In this document: piece after piece, positions 44,414 through 52,234 of the stretch
Layout: every line of letters begins with the position of its first letter
How positions within the stretch are numbered: the stretch's first letter is position 1
NCBI RefSeq assembly: GCF_900636545.1
Contig: NZ_LR134290.1
Location: 4,340,001 to 4,404,000, forward strand
Direction of reading: 5' to 3'
DNA length: 64,000 nt
Source: Pseudomonas mendocina
Lineage (GTDB): Bacteria; Pseudomonadota; Gammaproteobacteria; Pseudomonadales; Pseudomonadaceae
Made by a program: the position numbers and the translations under genes
The notes under the pieces: generated by a model
What the model was told of the DNA's origin: nothing
Database searches by the model: none
What the model saw: only the letters and a program-made list of their open reading frames with translations

Positions 44414-45286
44414 ATGAGCGACTCTCCCTACATCTTCGACATCTCCGGCGCCGCCAACTTCGAGCAACTGGTGATCGAGAACTCCTTTCACAAGCCGGTG
44501 CTGGTGGACTTCTGGGCCGAATGGTGCGCGCCGTGCAAGGCGCTGATGCCGATGCTGGCGAAGATCACCGAGGAATATGCCGGTGAGCTGCTGCTGGCCA
44601 AGGTCAACTGCGACATCGAGCAGGACATCGTCATGCGCTTCGGCATTCGCAGCCTGCCGACCGTGGTGCTGTTCAAGGACGGTCAGCCAGTCGACGGCTT
44701 CGCCGGCGCCCAGCCGGAAGCGGCGATCCGCGAGATGCTCAAGCCCCACGTTGCCGAGCCGGCTCCGGCTGCTGCCGACCCGATGGAAAGCGCCCAGGCA
44801 CTGTTCGCCGAAGGACGTTTTGCTGAAACCGAAGCGCTACTCAAGCAGGTGTTGACCGAAGACAACGAGAATGCCGCCGCGCTGATTCTCTACGCACGCT
44901 GTCTGGCCGAACGCGGCGAGCTGGGTGAAGCCGAAGTGGTACTCGACGCCGTGAAGGGCGACGAGCACAAGCAGGCACTGGCGGGTGCCAAGGCACAGCT
45001 GACCTTCCTGCGCCAGGCCGCCGACCTGCCTGACGCGGCCACGCTGAAAAGCCGCTTGGCGCAGAATGCCGAGGATGACGAGGCGGTCTACCAGTTGGCC
45101 GTGCAACAACTGGCGCGCCAGCAGTACGAAGCAGCGCTGGATGGCCTGCTCAAGCTGTTCGTGCGCAACCGCAGCTACGCCGATGGCCTGCCGCATAAGA
45201 CGTTGCTACAGGTCTTCGACCTGCTTGGCGGCGATCATCCGCTGGTCACCAGCTACCGCCGCAAGTTGTATCAGGCGATCTATTAA
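44414..45286 (+). CDS. cnoX: Thioredoxin-like co-chaperone YbbN (CnoX)
   Basis: 290 residues from the ATG at 44414. The N-terminal thioredoxin domain has an active-site-like Cys38-Ala-Pro-Cys41 (WAEWCAPCKALMP). The C-terminal region from about 125 has TPR repeats (ALFAEGRFAETEALLKQVL, ALILYARCLAERGELGEAE). In E. coli CnoX is a holdase that works with GroEL and DnaK under oxidative (HOCl) stress and has SxxC rather than CxxC. The CAPC here suggests redox activity is retained, as in some other proteobacteria. Confidence 0.92.
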   Translation: MSDSPYIFDISGAANFEQLVIENSFHKPVLVDFWAEWCAPCKALMPMLAKITEEYAGELLLAKVNCDIEQDIVMRFGIRSLPTVVLFKDGQPVDGFAGAQPEAAIREMLKPHVAEPAPAAADPMESAQALFAEGRFAETEALLKQVLTEDNENAAALILYARCLAERGELGEAEVVLDAVKGDEHKQALAGAKAQLTFLRQAADLPDAATLKSRLAQNAEDDEAVYQLAVQQLARQQYEAALDGLLKLFVRNRSYADGLPHKTLLQVFDLLGGDHPLVTSYRRKLYQAIY

Positions 45287-45330
45287 AAGCGGCTGCAGGC
45301 TGTAGGCTACAAGCAAGAGCAAGAACAGAA

Positions 45331-45399
45331 GGAGAACTCTGACGTAAGGCGGACTCAGGAGCGCCAGCGAACAGTCCGCCGGACCGTGCCAAGTTCTCC
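45331..45399 (+). repeat. Nested inverted-repeat structure after cnoX
   Basis: The outer arms GGAGAACT (45331-45338) and AGTTCTCC (45392-45399) enclose inner arms GGCGGACT (45348-45355) and AGTCCGCC (45373-45380). It lies 44 bp after the cnoX stop and faces a convergent gene; no U tract. Could be a dispersed Pseudomonas repeat or a transcript-end structure. Confidence 0.55.
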
Positions 45400-45559
45400 A
45401 CCGCAACTCACGCCCCCCCTCAACGGCGTACTGCTTCCGAGCGGCCGGCGCCCCGGTACGCCCTACGGCCCTCGCCTTGAGGTGCGCGCCAGCGATGGCG
45501 GCGCTAGCGCCTCGTTGTACGCAGCATGACAGCACGCGACACCCTACTAGCCCGGACGG

Positions 45560-45907
45560 CTACTCCTGCCAGTGATAGATCGGCGCATCCGCGCCGGTCT
45601 CCATGCGGATCTGTGCACAATGGCGCAGACGTACCAGCAAGCGCTTGCCTGCGGCCTCGCCACCTGCCAGCGCGGCCAGCTGCATCATCAGTTTCGGTCC
45701 TTCTACCTGCCCTGCATCGCGCACCAGTTGCAGCGCGGTTTGCCACAGGGCATCGCCCGCATCTGCCGTGGGTGCCGGTGCCGGCGCCACCGCACCAGCA
45801 GTAGGCGTAACGGCGACATGCTGCGCCAGTTGTGCCCAGTCTCCGGCATCCAGCTCCAGCGTCAGGTCCACCGGCCAGTCGCCGATTCGCCCTCGAATAC
45901 GCACCAT
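45560..45907 (-). CDS. Conserved hypothetical protein
   Basis: 115 residues starting at 45907 (MVRIRGRIGDWPVDLTLEL). The N-terminal beta segment is followed by an Ala/Pro-rich linker (about 38-52) and a helical C-terminal part with ALWQTALQLVRDAGQ and LLVRLRHCAQIRMETG. No domain recognised. It is the divergent neighbour of the zinc operon; the Zur-like site lies 69 bp upstream of its start, so shared control is possible. The same position in P. aeruginosa holds a hypothetical gene. A longer in-frame extension to 46930 is antisense to the DUF2796 gene and rejected. Confidence 0.72.
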   Translation of the reverse strand: MVRIRGRIGDWPVDLTLELDAGDWAQLAQHVAVTPTAGAVAPAPAPTADAGDALWQTALQLVRDAGQVEGPKLMMQLAALAGGEAAGKRLLVRLRHCAQIRMETGADAPIYHWQE

Positions 45908-45975
45908 GTTCAGCCTCCAGTCAGGATGGTGAATGCTCCCACGACAGCGGCAGGCTGGCCAGCCCACTACAAAAG

Positions 45976-45992
45976 TTGTTATAACGTAACAA
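45976..45992 (+). promoter_or_regulatory. Zur-like operator of the zinc operon
   Basis: TTGTTATAACGTAACAA, with arms TTGTTA and TAACAA around a 5-bp centre, matches the gammaproteobacterial Zur pattern (TGTTATANTATAACA-like). It is 30 bp before the DUF2796 start and within reach of the divergent gene. Genes behind it include a His-rich metal-binding protein and an ABC system. Confidence 0.65.
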
Positions 45993-46021
45993 TTAAAACC
46001 GCACCCTCGCTGGAGACAACC

Positions 46022-46600
46022 ATGCGCCATCTGCTGCTCGCCCTGCCCTTCGTCCTGCTGCCTCTGGTCGCCGCCCAGGCCCATGAGCACGGCCATGATC
46101 ACGACCACGAACATTCCCATGACAGCCTGGGTGCCCATGAGCACGGCGTCGCAAGCCTCAACGCAGCACTGGATGGCAACCTGCTGGAGCTGCAGCTCGA
46201 AAGCCCGGCGATGAACCTGGTCGGCTTCGAACATGCCGCCAAGAGCGATGCCGACAAGGCCAAGGTCGCTGCAGCCAAGCGCGAGCTGGAGCAACCCGTC
46301 ATGTTGTTCGCACTCGACAGCGGTGACTGCAAGGCCACCGCAGTGGAACTGGAAAGCCCGTTGTTCGGCGACGCCGACCACGACCACGACCACGACCATC
46401 ATGCTCACGAAGGCGAGCACAGCGACATCCATGCGCACTATCGCTTCGAATGCGCCAAGGCCAACGAATTGAAACAGTTGGATCTCGCTGAATTGTTCAA
46501 ACGCTTCCCCGCCACCGAGAAGATTCAGGTACAACTGATCGGCCCGAATGGTCAGCAGGGCGTGGAGCTGACGCCGGCGCAGCCACGCTTGAGCTTCTGA
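46022..46600 (+). CDS. His-rich periplasmic zinc-associated protein (DUF2796)
   Basis: 192 residues with a signal peptide (cut after AQAHE, about 20). Two His/Asp clusters, HEHGHDHDHEHSHDS (21-35) and DHDHDHDHHAHEGEHSDIH (about 120-138), would bind Zn or similar metals; the core GAHEHGVASLNAALDGNLLELQLESPAMNLVGFEH is the DUF2796 signature. Likely role: a periplasmic metal buffer or chaperone feeding the adjacent ABC system under zinc limitation. A Zur-like box lies 30 bp upstream. The P. aeruginosa orthologue is, as I recall, in a Zur-regulated operon (PA4063-PA4066). Confidence 0.85.
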   Translation: MRHLLLALPFVLLPLVAAQAHEHGHDHDHEHSHDSLGAHEHGVASLNAALDGNLLELQLESPAMNLVGFEHAAKSDADKAKVAAAKRELEQPVMLFALDSGDCKATAVELESPLFGDADHDHDHDHHAHEGEHSDIHAHYRFECAKANELKQLDLAELFKRFPATEKIQVQLIGPNGQQGVELTPAQPRLSF

Positions 46601-46675
46601 CCTGCCACGTCTCATTGCCGGTGCGAGCGCCCCTCGCGCCGGCAATAAACGCCTTCTCCCGACACGCAGCAGACA

Positions 46676-47383
46676 ATGACCGAACCTCTGATCGAACTCG
46701 CCAATCTCGGCTTCGCCTGGCCCGGCCAGGCACAGTTGCTGGATATCCCCACCTTCACCCTGGCGCGCGGTGAAACCCTGTTTCTCAAAGGCCCCAGCGG
46801 CAGCGGCAAGACCACCCTGCTCGGCCTGCTCGGCGGCGTACAACGTGCGCAAAGCGGCCATATCCGCCTGCTCGGCCAGGATCTGGGCCAACTCTCCGCC
46901 GGCGCCCGCGACCGTTTCCGGGTCGATCACACCGGTTACATTTTCCAGCAGTTCAACCTGCTGCCGTTTCTTTCCGTGCGCGAGAACGTCGAGCTGCCCT
47001 GCCGCTTCTCACGCCTGCGTGCCGAACGCGCGCGCCAGCGCCACGGCAGCATCGATGCCGCCGCAGCGGCGCTGCTCGACCATCTCGGCCTGCGCGCCGA
47101 CCTGCTCGGCCGTCGCGCCGATGAACTGTCCATCGGCCAGCAACAGCGGGTCGCCGCCGCGCGCGCACTGATCGGCCAGCCGGAGCTGGTGATTGCCGAC
47201 GAACCGACCTCGGCACTGGACTTCGACGCCCGCGAGGCCTTCCTGCAGTTGCTCTTCGCCGAATGCCGCGCTGCCGGCGCCAGCCTGCTGTTCGTCAGCC
47301 ACGACCAGAGCCTGGCGCAGCTGTTCGACCGCAACCTGTCACTGGCCGAACTCAACCGCGCCGCCCGCCCACAGGAGGCCTGA
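46676..47383 (+). CDS. ABC transporter ATP-binding protein (MacB/LolD type)
   Basis: 235 residues. Walker A GPSGSGKTT (39-47), signature LSIGQQQ (151-157, Ile in place of the usual Gly), Walker B LVIADE (171-176) and a switch His in LFVSHDQS. This ATPase class drives FtsX-type permeases rather than substrate-binding-protein importers. The next gene starts 1 bp after the stop and encodes such a permease. In the zinc operon it might mobilise envelope proteins or lipoproteins during zinc shortage (inference). Confidence 0.9.
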   Translation: MTEPLIELANLGFAWPGQAQLLDIPTFTLARGETLFLKGPSGSGKTTLLGLLGGVQRAQSGHIRLLGQDLGQLSAGARDRFRVDHTGYIFQQFNLLPFLSVRENVELPCRFSRLRAERARQRHGSIDAAAAALLDHLGLRADLLGRRADELSIGQQQRVAAARALIGQPELVIADEPTSALDFDAREAFLQLLFAECRAAGASLLFVSHDQSLAQLFDRNLSLAELNRAARPQEA

Positions 47384-47384
47384 G

Positions 47385-48650
47385 ATGCATCTGATCCGCA
47401 TCGCCCTGGCCAGCCTGGCCAACCGCCGCTTTACCGCCCTGCTCACGGTGTTCGCCATCGCCCTGTCGGTCTGCCTGCTGCTGGCCGTGGAGCGTGTACG
47501 CACCGAAGCGCGCGCCAGCTTCGCCAACACCATCAGCGGCACCGACCTGATCGTCGGCGCACGTTCGGGCAGCGTGAACCTGCTGCTCTACTCGGTGTTC
47601 CGCATCGGCAATGCCACCAACAACATCCGCTGGGACAGCTTCGAGCGCTTCGCCAATCACCGCCAGGTCAAGTGGGCCATCCCCATTTCCCTTGGTGACT
47701 CGCACCGCGGCTATCGAGTGATGGGCACCAGCACGGCCTATTTCGAGCATTACCGCTACGCCCGTAGCCAGGCGCTGCAACTGGCCGAAGGGCGTGCCTT
47801 CGCCGACGATCCATTCGAGGTAGTGCTCGGTGCGGAAGTGGCCCAAGCGCTGGGTTATGGCCTCGGCGAGAAAATCGTCCTGGCACACGGCGTCGCCACC
47901 ATCAGCCTGGTCAAGCACGACGACAAGCCCTTCACCGTGGTGGGCATCCTCGAACGCACCGGCACACCGGTGGACCGTACGCTGCATATCTCTCTGGCCG
48001 GGATGGAGGCGCTGCATATCGACTGGCAGAACGGCATGCCGGCACGCGGCGCGGCGCAGATCAGCGCGGATCAGGCACGCGCCATGGATCTGCAACCGAA
48101 GCAGATCACCGCCTTCATGTTGGGCCTCAACAGCAAGATCGCCACGTTCAGCCTGCAGCGCGAGATCAATGAATTCCGCGGTGAGCCGCTGCTGGCCATT
48201 CTGCCCGGCGTCGCCCTGCAAGAGCTATGGAGCCTGATGGGCACCGCCGAGCAGGCGCTGTTCGTGGTCTCGCTGTTCGTCGTGCTGACCGGCCTGATCG
48301 GTATGCTTACGGCGATTCTCACCAGCCTCAACGAGCGCCGCCGGGAGATGGCGATCCTGCGCTCGGTGGGCGCACGCCCCTGGCATATCGCCAGCCTGCT
48401 GGTGCTGGAGGCCTTCGCTCTGGCATTGGCCGGCGTGGCTTTAGGTGTCGCGCTGCTCTATCTGGGCATCGCCGGCAGCCAGGGCTTCGTCCAGGCCAAT
48501 TACGGCTTGTACCTGGCACTCAGTGCCCCGTCGAGCTACGAGTGGAAACTGCTGGGCAGCATCCTCGCCGCAGCGGTGGCGATGGGCAGCGTGCCAGCCT
48601 GGCGAGCCTATCGACAGTCACTGGCCGACGGTCTGTCGATTCGATTGTAA
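47385..48650 (+). CDS. FtsX/MacB-type ABC permease
   Basis: 421 residues. One N-terminal transmembrane helix (about 17-37), a large periplasmic domain (about 40-280) and three C-terminal helices with the FtsX motif NERRREMAILRSVGARPWHIASLLVLE. This is the four-helix mechanotransmission topology, not that of a metal importer. The start is 1 bp after the ATPase stop. The protein partner is probably the DUF3299 protein encoded after a repeat insertion, or the DUF2796 protein. Substrate unknown. Confidence 0.9.
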   Translation: MHLIRIALASLANRRFTALLTVFAIALSVCLLLAVERVRTEARASFANTISGTDLIVGARSGSVNLLLYSVFRIGNATNNIRWDSFERFANHRQVKWAIPISLGDSHRGYRVMGTSTAYFEHYRYARSQALQLAEGRAFADDPFEVVLGAEVAQALGYGLGEKIVLAHGVATISLVKHDDKPFTVVGILERTGTPVDRTLHISLAGMEALHIDWQNGMPARGAAQISADQARAMDLQPKQITAFMLGLNSKIATFSLQREINEFRGEPLLAILPGVALQELWSLMGTAEQALFVVSLFVVLTGLIGMLTAILTSLNERRREMAILRSVGARPWHIASLLVLEAFALALAGVALGVALLYLGIAGSQGFVQANYGLYLALSAPSSYEWKLLGSILAAAVAMGSVPAWRAYRQSLADGLSIRL

Positions 48651-48660
48651 GAACCTGCCC

Positions 48661-48790
48661 CGAGCCTGTTGTGCGTCGGCGCGGCTGCCTCGCAAACAGG
48701 CTCGGGCGGCTCATTTACAGCTCGTAAACTGCGCGCCCTCACCTGTTCTTTGCCTTGCATTGGTCTAGTTCGCTAGCCCTTGAACAGGCT
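48661..48790 (-). repeat. Dispersed intergenic repeat, copy 2
   Basis: The minus strand repeats parts A and B of copy 1 (35163-35349). Part B here is bounded by a perfect inverted repeat, CGAGCCTGTT (48661-48670) and AACAGGCTCG (48695-48704). The element sits inside the zinc operon between the permease and the DUF3299 gene, so transcription may read through it. Confidence 0.7.
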
Positions 48791-48846
48791 CTAAGCCGCG
48801 ATTCGCCTGTACACTGTGCCGGCGAATCAATCCACTGAGGTAGCTC

Positions 48847-49368
48847 ATGTCTCGCCCCATTCTCGCCACCCTGCTGCTGACCCTGGCACTGCCACTGGCT
48901 GCTGCTGATGTGCGCGAACTCACCTGGTCCGATCTGATTCCGCCCGATGCCCCACCGCAGGTCGTCGAGCCCGCGCCCATTCACGATCTCTCGCAACTGG
49001 CCGACGCCCTGGCCGAATCCGGCCCGGCCGCCATGCAGCAATCGCCGGCGGCGCCGGTGGTCAAGGGGCTCAATGGCCAGGCGGTGAAGTTGCCCGGTTA
49101 TATCGTGCCATTGGACGTGACCGACGAAGGCCGCGTGGTGGAGTTCCTGCTGGTGCCTTACTTCGGCGCCTGCATTCACGTGCCGCCACCACCCTCGAAC
49201 CAGATCGTCCACGTCACCAGCGAACTCGGCGTGCTGCTCGATGCGCTGTACCAGCCGTTCTGGGTGGAGGGGCCCCTGAAGGTCGAGCACGTCAGCAGCG
49301 AGCTGGCCGAGGTCGGTTACCAGATGGAAGCAGACAAGATCTACGCCTACGAACTGCCCGACAGCTGA
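48847..49368 (+). CDS. DUF3299 periplasmic protein of the zinc operon
   Basis: 173 residues with a signal peptide (cut after AAADV, about 20). The DUF3299 core is VKGLNGQAVKLPGYIVPLD, then FLLVPYFGACIHVPPPPSNQIV, whose Cys and His residues could bind metal. It matches the last gene of the P. aeruginosa zinc-regulated cluster (PA4066 position). Here it is separated from the permease by a 130-bp repeat. Exact function unknown. Confidence 0.83.
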   Translation: MSRPILATLLLTLALPLAAADVRELTWSDLIPPDAPPQVVEPAPIHDLSQLADALAESGPAAMQQSPAAPVVKGLNGQAVKLPGYIVPLDVTDEGRVVEFLLVPYFGACIHVPPPPSNQIVHVTSELGVLLDALYQPFWVEGPLKVEHVSSELAEVGYQMEADKIYAYELPDS

Positions 49369-49373
49369 TCTTC

Positions 49374-49405
49374 GTAGGAGCGGTTTCAGCGCGAAAAGAT
49401 TCGCG
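49374..49405 (+). repeat. REP-like element
   Basis: GTAGGAGCGGTTTCAGCGCG followed by a second small hairpin (GCGAAAAGATTCGC), a diverged Pseudomonas REP just after the DUF3299 stop. Confidence 0.6.
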
Positions 49406-49431
49406 GATAACCCGCTAAAAATACCCCAAAG

Positions 49432-49461
49432 AAAAAGCCAGACATCGCGTCTGGCTTTTTT
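49432..49461. terminator. Bidirectional rho-independent terminator
   Basis: AAGCCAGAC-ATCGC-GTCTGGCTT with A and T runs on both sides. It ends the DUF3299 transcript and the convergent TonB operon. Confidence 0.9.
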
Positions 49462-49480
49462 ATATCGGTCAGCACTGTCG

Positions 49481-50578
49481 TCAGCCGCGACTGGCGACCC
49501 GATTCTCGCGCTCGAAGCGCAGTTCACTTTCCGCCCACTGCCGCCAGGAGCGCACCTTGGCTCGCTCGGCACCGCCACGTTCGGCACGCGCCAGCGCATC
49601 CAGACCAGCCTGCCAACGCGACTGTTCCAGCTCCAGCTGTGCAACATACAGCCAATGCTTGCCATTGCCGCTGCGCTCAGCCAGAGGACGCAGCACGCGC
49701 ACCGCAGCAGAACGATCACGCGCCTGCCACCAGAACAGCCCCAAGCGTTCCTGACGCGCGGCGGTATTGGCCAGCAGACCGCTGTCGAGCATGCCGGCAA
49801 GCAGCTTGGCGCCCTGCCAGGGCTGGTCGGCAGCACCAGCCAGCAGCACCAGGTTGTCCAGCTCGGACTCGCTGAAACGCAGGCCCTTGCTATGCGCCGC
49901 ACGCAGGGTCGCCAGCGCCTTGTCATTGCTGCCGGCCATCTGCTGCAGGCCAGCCAGCTGACGCCAGCCCTTGGCATCGTTCGGCTGGCGCGCCAGCAAC
50001 TGGCGCTGCCAGCGCTCGGCCTGGGAATAACGTTTCAGATCGGCATTGGCACCCACAAGAAACTGCAGCCAGATGTCGGCGGCGTTGGGATTGGCCTGCA
50101 CGTATCGCTCGGCCAGCGGCAACGCCTTGGCCGGCTGGTTCATGCCCTGATAGGCCTGCACCAGCATCTGCAGTACCTCCTCGGAGGCACTGCCCTGATT
50201 CGGCGCCAGCAACTCGACGACCTTGGCGTAGCGGCGCTCACCCAAGTTGAGCTTGGCCAGATTGAGGCGCTCGCCAGCCAGCATTTCATCGTCAAGCTTG
50301 CCGCTACGCACAGCCTTGTCCAGCCACTCGATGGCCTGACCATTGTTGCCGGCCGACCAGGCCACGTAAGCCTTGCTGCGCCAGACCAGAGCCTCCTCAA
50401 GACTGCCGCTCTTGGCCTGGACCTCATCCAGCGCGCGCCGCGCGGCGCTGTAATCGCCCTTTTGCTGCGCGCCTTGCGCCGCATTCAAAGCCTTGAACAC
50501 GGCCGGGTCGATGGTCTGCTGTGCCATGCCGGGCAGGGCTGCGGCATTGAGCATCACGAGCAACAACCAACGGTACAT
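49481..50578 (-). CDS. TPR-repeat protein of the TonB operon
   Basis: 365 residues with a signal peptide (cut after MAQQT, about 20). About eight helical TPR-like units follow (DYSAARRALDEVQAKSG, GNNGQAIEWLDKAV, KRYSQAERWQRQLLARQPNDA). It is the last gene of the six-gene TonB operon, 2 bp after tonB. TPR proteins accompany TonB2-type systems in marine and other gammaproteobacteria and are thought to help assemble or link the complex to the outer membrane. No enzyme motif. Confidence 0.85.
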   Translation of the reverse strand: MYRWLLLVMLNAAALPGMAQQTIDPAVFKALNAAQGAQQKGDYSAARRALDEVQAKSGSLEEALVWRSKAYVAWSAGNNGQAIEWLDKAVRSGKLDDEMLAGERLNLAKLNLGERRYAKVVELLAPNQGSASEEVLQMLVQAYQGMNQPAKALPLAERYVQANPNAADIWLQFLVGANADLKRYSQAERWQRQLLARQPNDAKGWRQLAGLQQMAGSNDKALATLRAAHSKGLRFSESELDNLVLLAGAADQPWQGAKLLAGMLDSGLLANTAARQERLGLFWWQARDRSAAVRVLRPLAERSGNGKHWLYVAQLELEQSRWQAGLDALARAERGGAERAKVRSWRQWAESELRFERENRVASRG

Positions 50579-50580
50579 GG

Positions 50581-51267
50581 TCAGCTCCTTTCCAGACGGA
50601 AGTAGAGGGTCTTCACCGCTTCGCGGTCCACCGCCAGGCCACCTTCGGTACGTGGCGCGAAGCGCCAGCGTGCCGCGGCGCGGCGTGCTTCGCGCTCGAA
50701 GACGTTACGCGGGTTGGCTTCCAGCACGCGGATGTTCTCCACATTGCCGGAGCGATTGATGGTGAAAGCCAGTTTGACGAAACCTTCGATGCCACGCTGC
50801 AGCGCATAACGCGGGTATTCCGGGCGCACGTCGTTGAGCGGCATGACTTCGCTCTCCATCCCGCCCATCTGCCCACCGGACTCGGCGGCCTGGCTCGGCG
50901 GTGTCGGCGCTGGAGCCCCCGGTGCAAGACCGGACAAGCTCGGCGCAGGCGCGCTGTTGACGGCGATACCACTGGCCAGGCTTGGCAGTTGGATGTCCAG
51001 CGCCGGCAGGTTGGCATTTGGCGTAGCCGTTTGCGGTGTCGGCGGCGTGGGTGGCTGCGGCGTTTGCGGCTGAGGTGGCTGCGGTGCCTGCTGACGGGTG
51101 CGGCTGGCGGTTTCGCTGGAGTTACCGTCCATGCGCACGAAGTTGGCCACGCTGACAGGGTCCTGACTTACCTTGGCGCTCGGTGGCGCGACCATGTAAA
51201 GCATCAGGGCGAACAGCCCCAGGGCCATCAGGCAGGCACCGAGAAAAGACAGCGGCAGACGCATCAA
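50581..51267 (-). CDS. tonB: TonB-family energy transducer
   Basis: 228 residues. N-terminal anchor helix (about 5-29), then a Pro-rich spacer (PPQPQTPQPPTPPTP, about 64-78) and the C-terminal TonB domain: PLNDVRPEYPRYALQRGIEGFVKLAFTINRSGNVENIRVLEANP. It passes proton-motive energy from ExbB/ExbD to outer-membrane receptors such as BtuB. The short spacer is typical of TonB2 proteins. Overlaps exbD by 4 bp. Confidence 0.93.
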   Translation of the reverse strand: MMRLPLSFLGACLMALGLFALMLYMVAPPSAKVSQDPVSVANFVRMDGNSSETASRTRQQAPQPPQPQTPQPPTPPTPQTATPNANLPALDIQLPSLASGIAVNSAPAPSLSGLAPGAPAPTPPSQAAESGGQMGGMESEVMPLNDVRPEYPRYALQRGIEGFVKLAFTINRSGNVENIRVLEANPRNVFEREARRAAARWRFAPRTEGGLAVDREAVKTLYFRLERS

Positions 51268-51674
51268 TTGACTCCGCTGCCGGCGGCCAGGGCGACATCC
51301 TGCACGCCAGCCAGGCGCGCCTGATCCATCACCTGGACGACAAGGCCGGTACGCGCATCCTGGTCGGCCTGCACCACCACCGCGCCATCGGGCTGGTCGA
51401 CCCGCATGCGCTCGACATGTGCACGCACGCTGCGGATATCCACTGGCTGCTTGTCCATCCAGATCTGCCCGTCGGCGGTGACGGCGATGAGGATATTGCC
51501 CTTGTCCTGCGGGCTGGCGGTTTCCGCCTGCGGACGCTGCACCTCGACGCCGGACTCACGAATGAAGGAGCTGGTGACGATGAAGAAGATCAGCATGATG
51601 AAGACCACGTCGAGCATCGGTGTGAGGTCGATGCCGGTATCTTCGTCCTGCTGGTGGTGACGACGCATTCTCAT
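51264..51674 (-). CDS. exbD: ExbD/TolR-family biopolymer transport protein
   Basis: 136 residues from the ATG at 51674. One transmembrane helix with the essential Asp in DLTPMLDVVFIMLIFFIVTS (about 15-34), and a periplasmic domain ending DVALAAGSGVN. With ExbB it forms the proton channel that energises TonB. ATG at 51668 is an alternative start. Overlaps tonB. Confidence 0.93.
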   Translation of the reverse strand: MRMRRHHQQDEDTGIDLTPMLDVVFIMLIFFIVTSSFIRESGVEVQRPQAETASPQDKGNILIAVTADGQIWMDKQPVDIRSVRAHVERMRVDQPDGAVVVQADQDARTGLVVQVMDQARLAGVQDVALAAGSGVN

Positions 51675-51685
51675 GTTGGGCGATC

Positions 51686-52234
51686 TCAGTCGTGACGCAG
51701 CTGGTCGGCCAGCCGCTCGATGGCCTGGCTGGCTTCGCGTTCGAGGCGCGCCAGGCTGAACAATCCAGGAATGGCCAGAACCATGCCGGCCATGGTCGGC
51801 AGGGTCGCCTGCCACACGCCTGCGGCCATGCCGCGTGGGTTACCGGCACCGTTGAGGGCGAGCACATCGAACACGGCGATCATGCCAAGTACGGTACCCA
51901 GCAGGCCCAGCAACGGATACAGCGCCACCAGGGTCTTGCCCAGGCGCAACGGCGCCGCCAGTTGCTGACGCGCCTGCGCCAGCCAGGCCAGACGAACGGC
52001 GCGCTGCCAGTTGCCGTTGTCATCGGCGAGTACCTGCTGCCAGGCCTCTCGACGTTCCTGCACCCAGCGCGGAAAAATTCGGCGCATGTACCAGAAGCGC
52101 TCGAACACCAAGGTCCAGAACACCACGCAGAGCACCGCCAGCGCCCACATCACCACGCCGCCGGCGCTCATGAAGTCGAGCAGTGCATGGGCACTGTCGA
52201 CCGCACGCAGCCAGAAGGCGAACAGATCAGTCAC
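51686..52234 (-). CDS. exbB: ExbB/TolQ-family proton channel protein
   Basis: 182 residues with three transmembrane segments (about 27-47, 98-122 and 143-165) and the family Gly/Thr-rich region YPLLGLLGTVLGMIAVFDVL. It starts 8 bp inside the end of the longer ExbB-like gene and lies 11 bp before exbD. This is the short ExbB of a TonB2-type system. Confidence 0.93.
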   Translation of the reverse strand: MTDLFAFWLRAVDSAHALLDFMSAGGVVMWALAVLCVVFWTLVFERFWYMRRIFPRWVQERREAWQQVLADDNGNWQRAVRLAWLAQARQQLAAPLRLGKTLVALYPLLGLLGTVLGMIAVFDVLALNGAGNPRGMAAGVWQATLPTMAGMVLAIPGLFSLARLEREASQAIERLADQLRHD

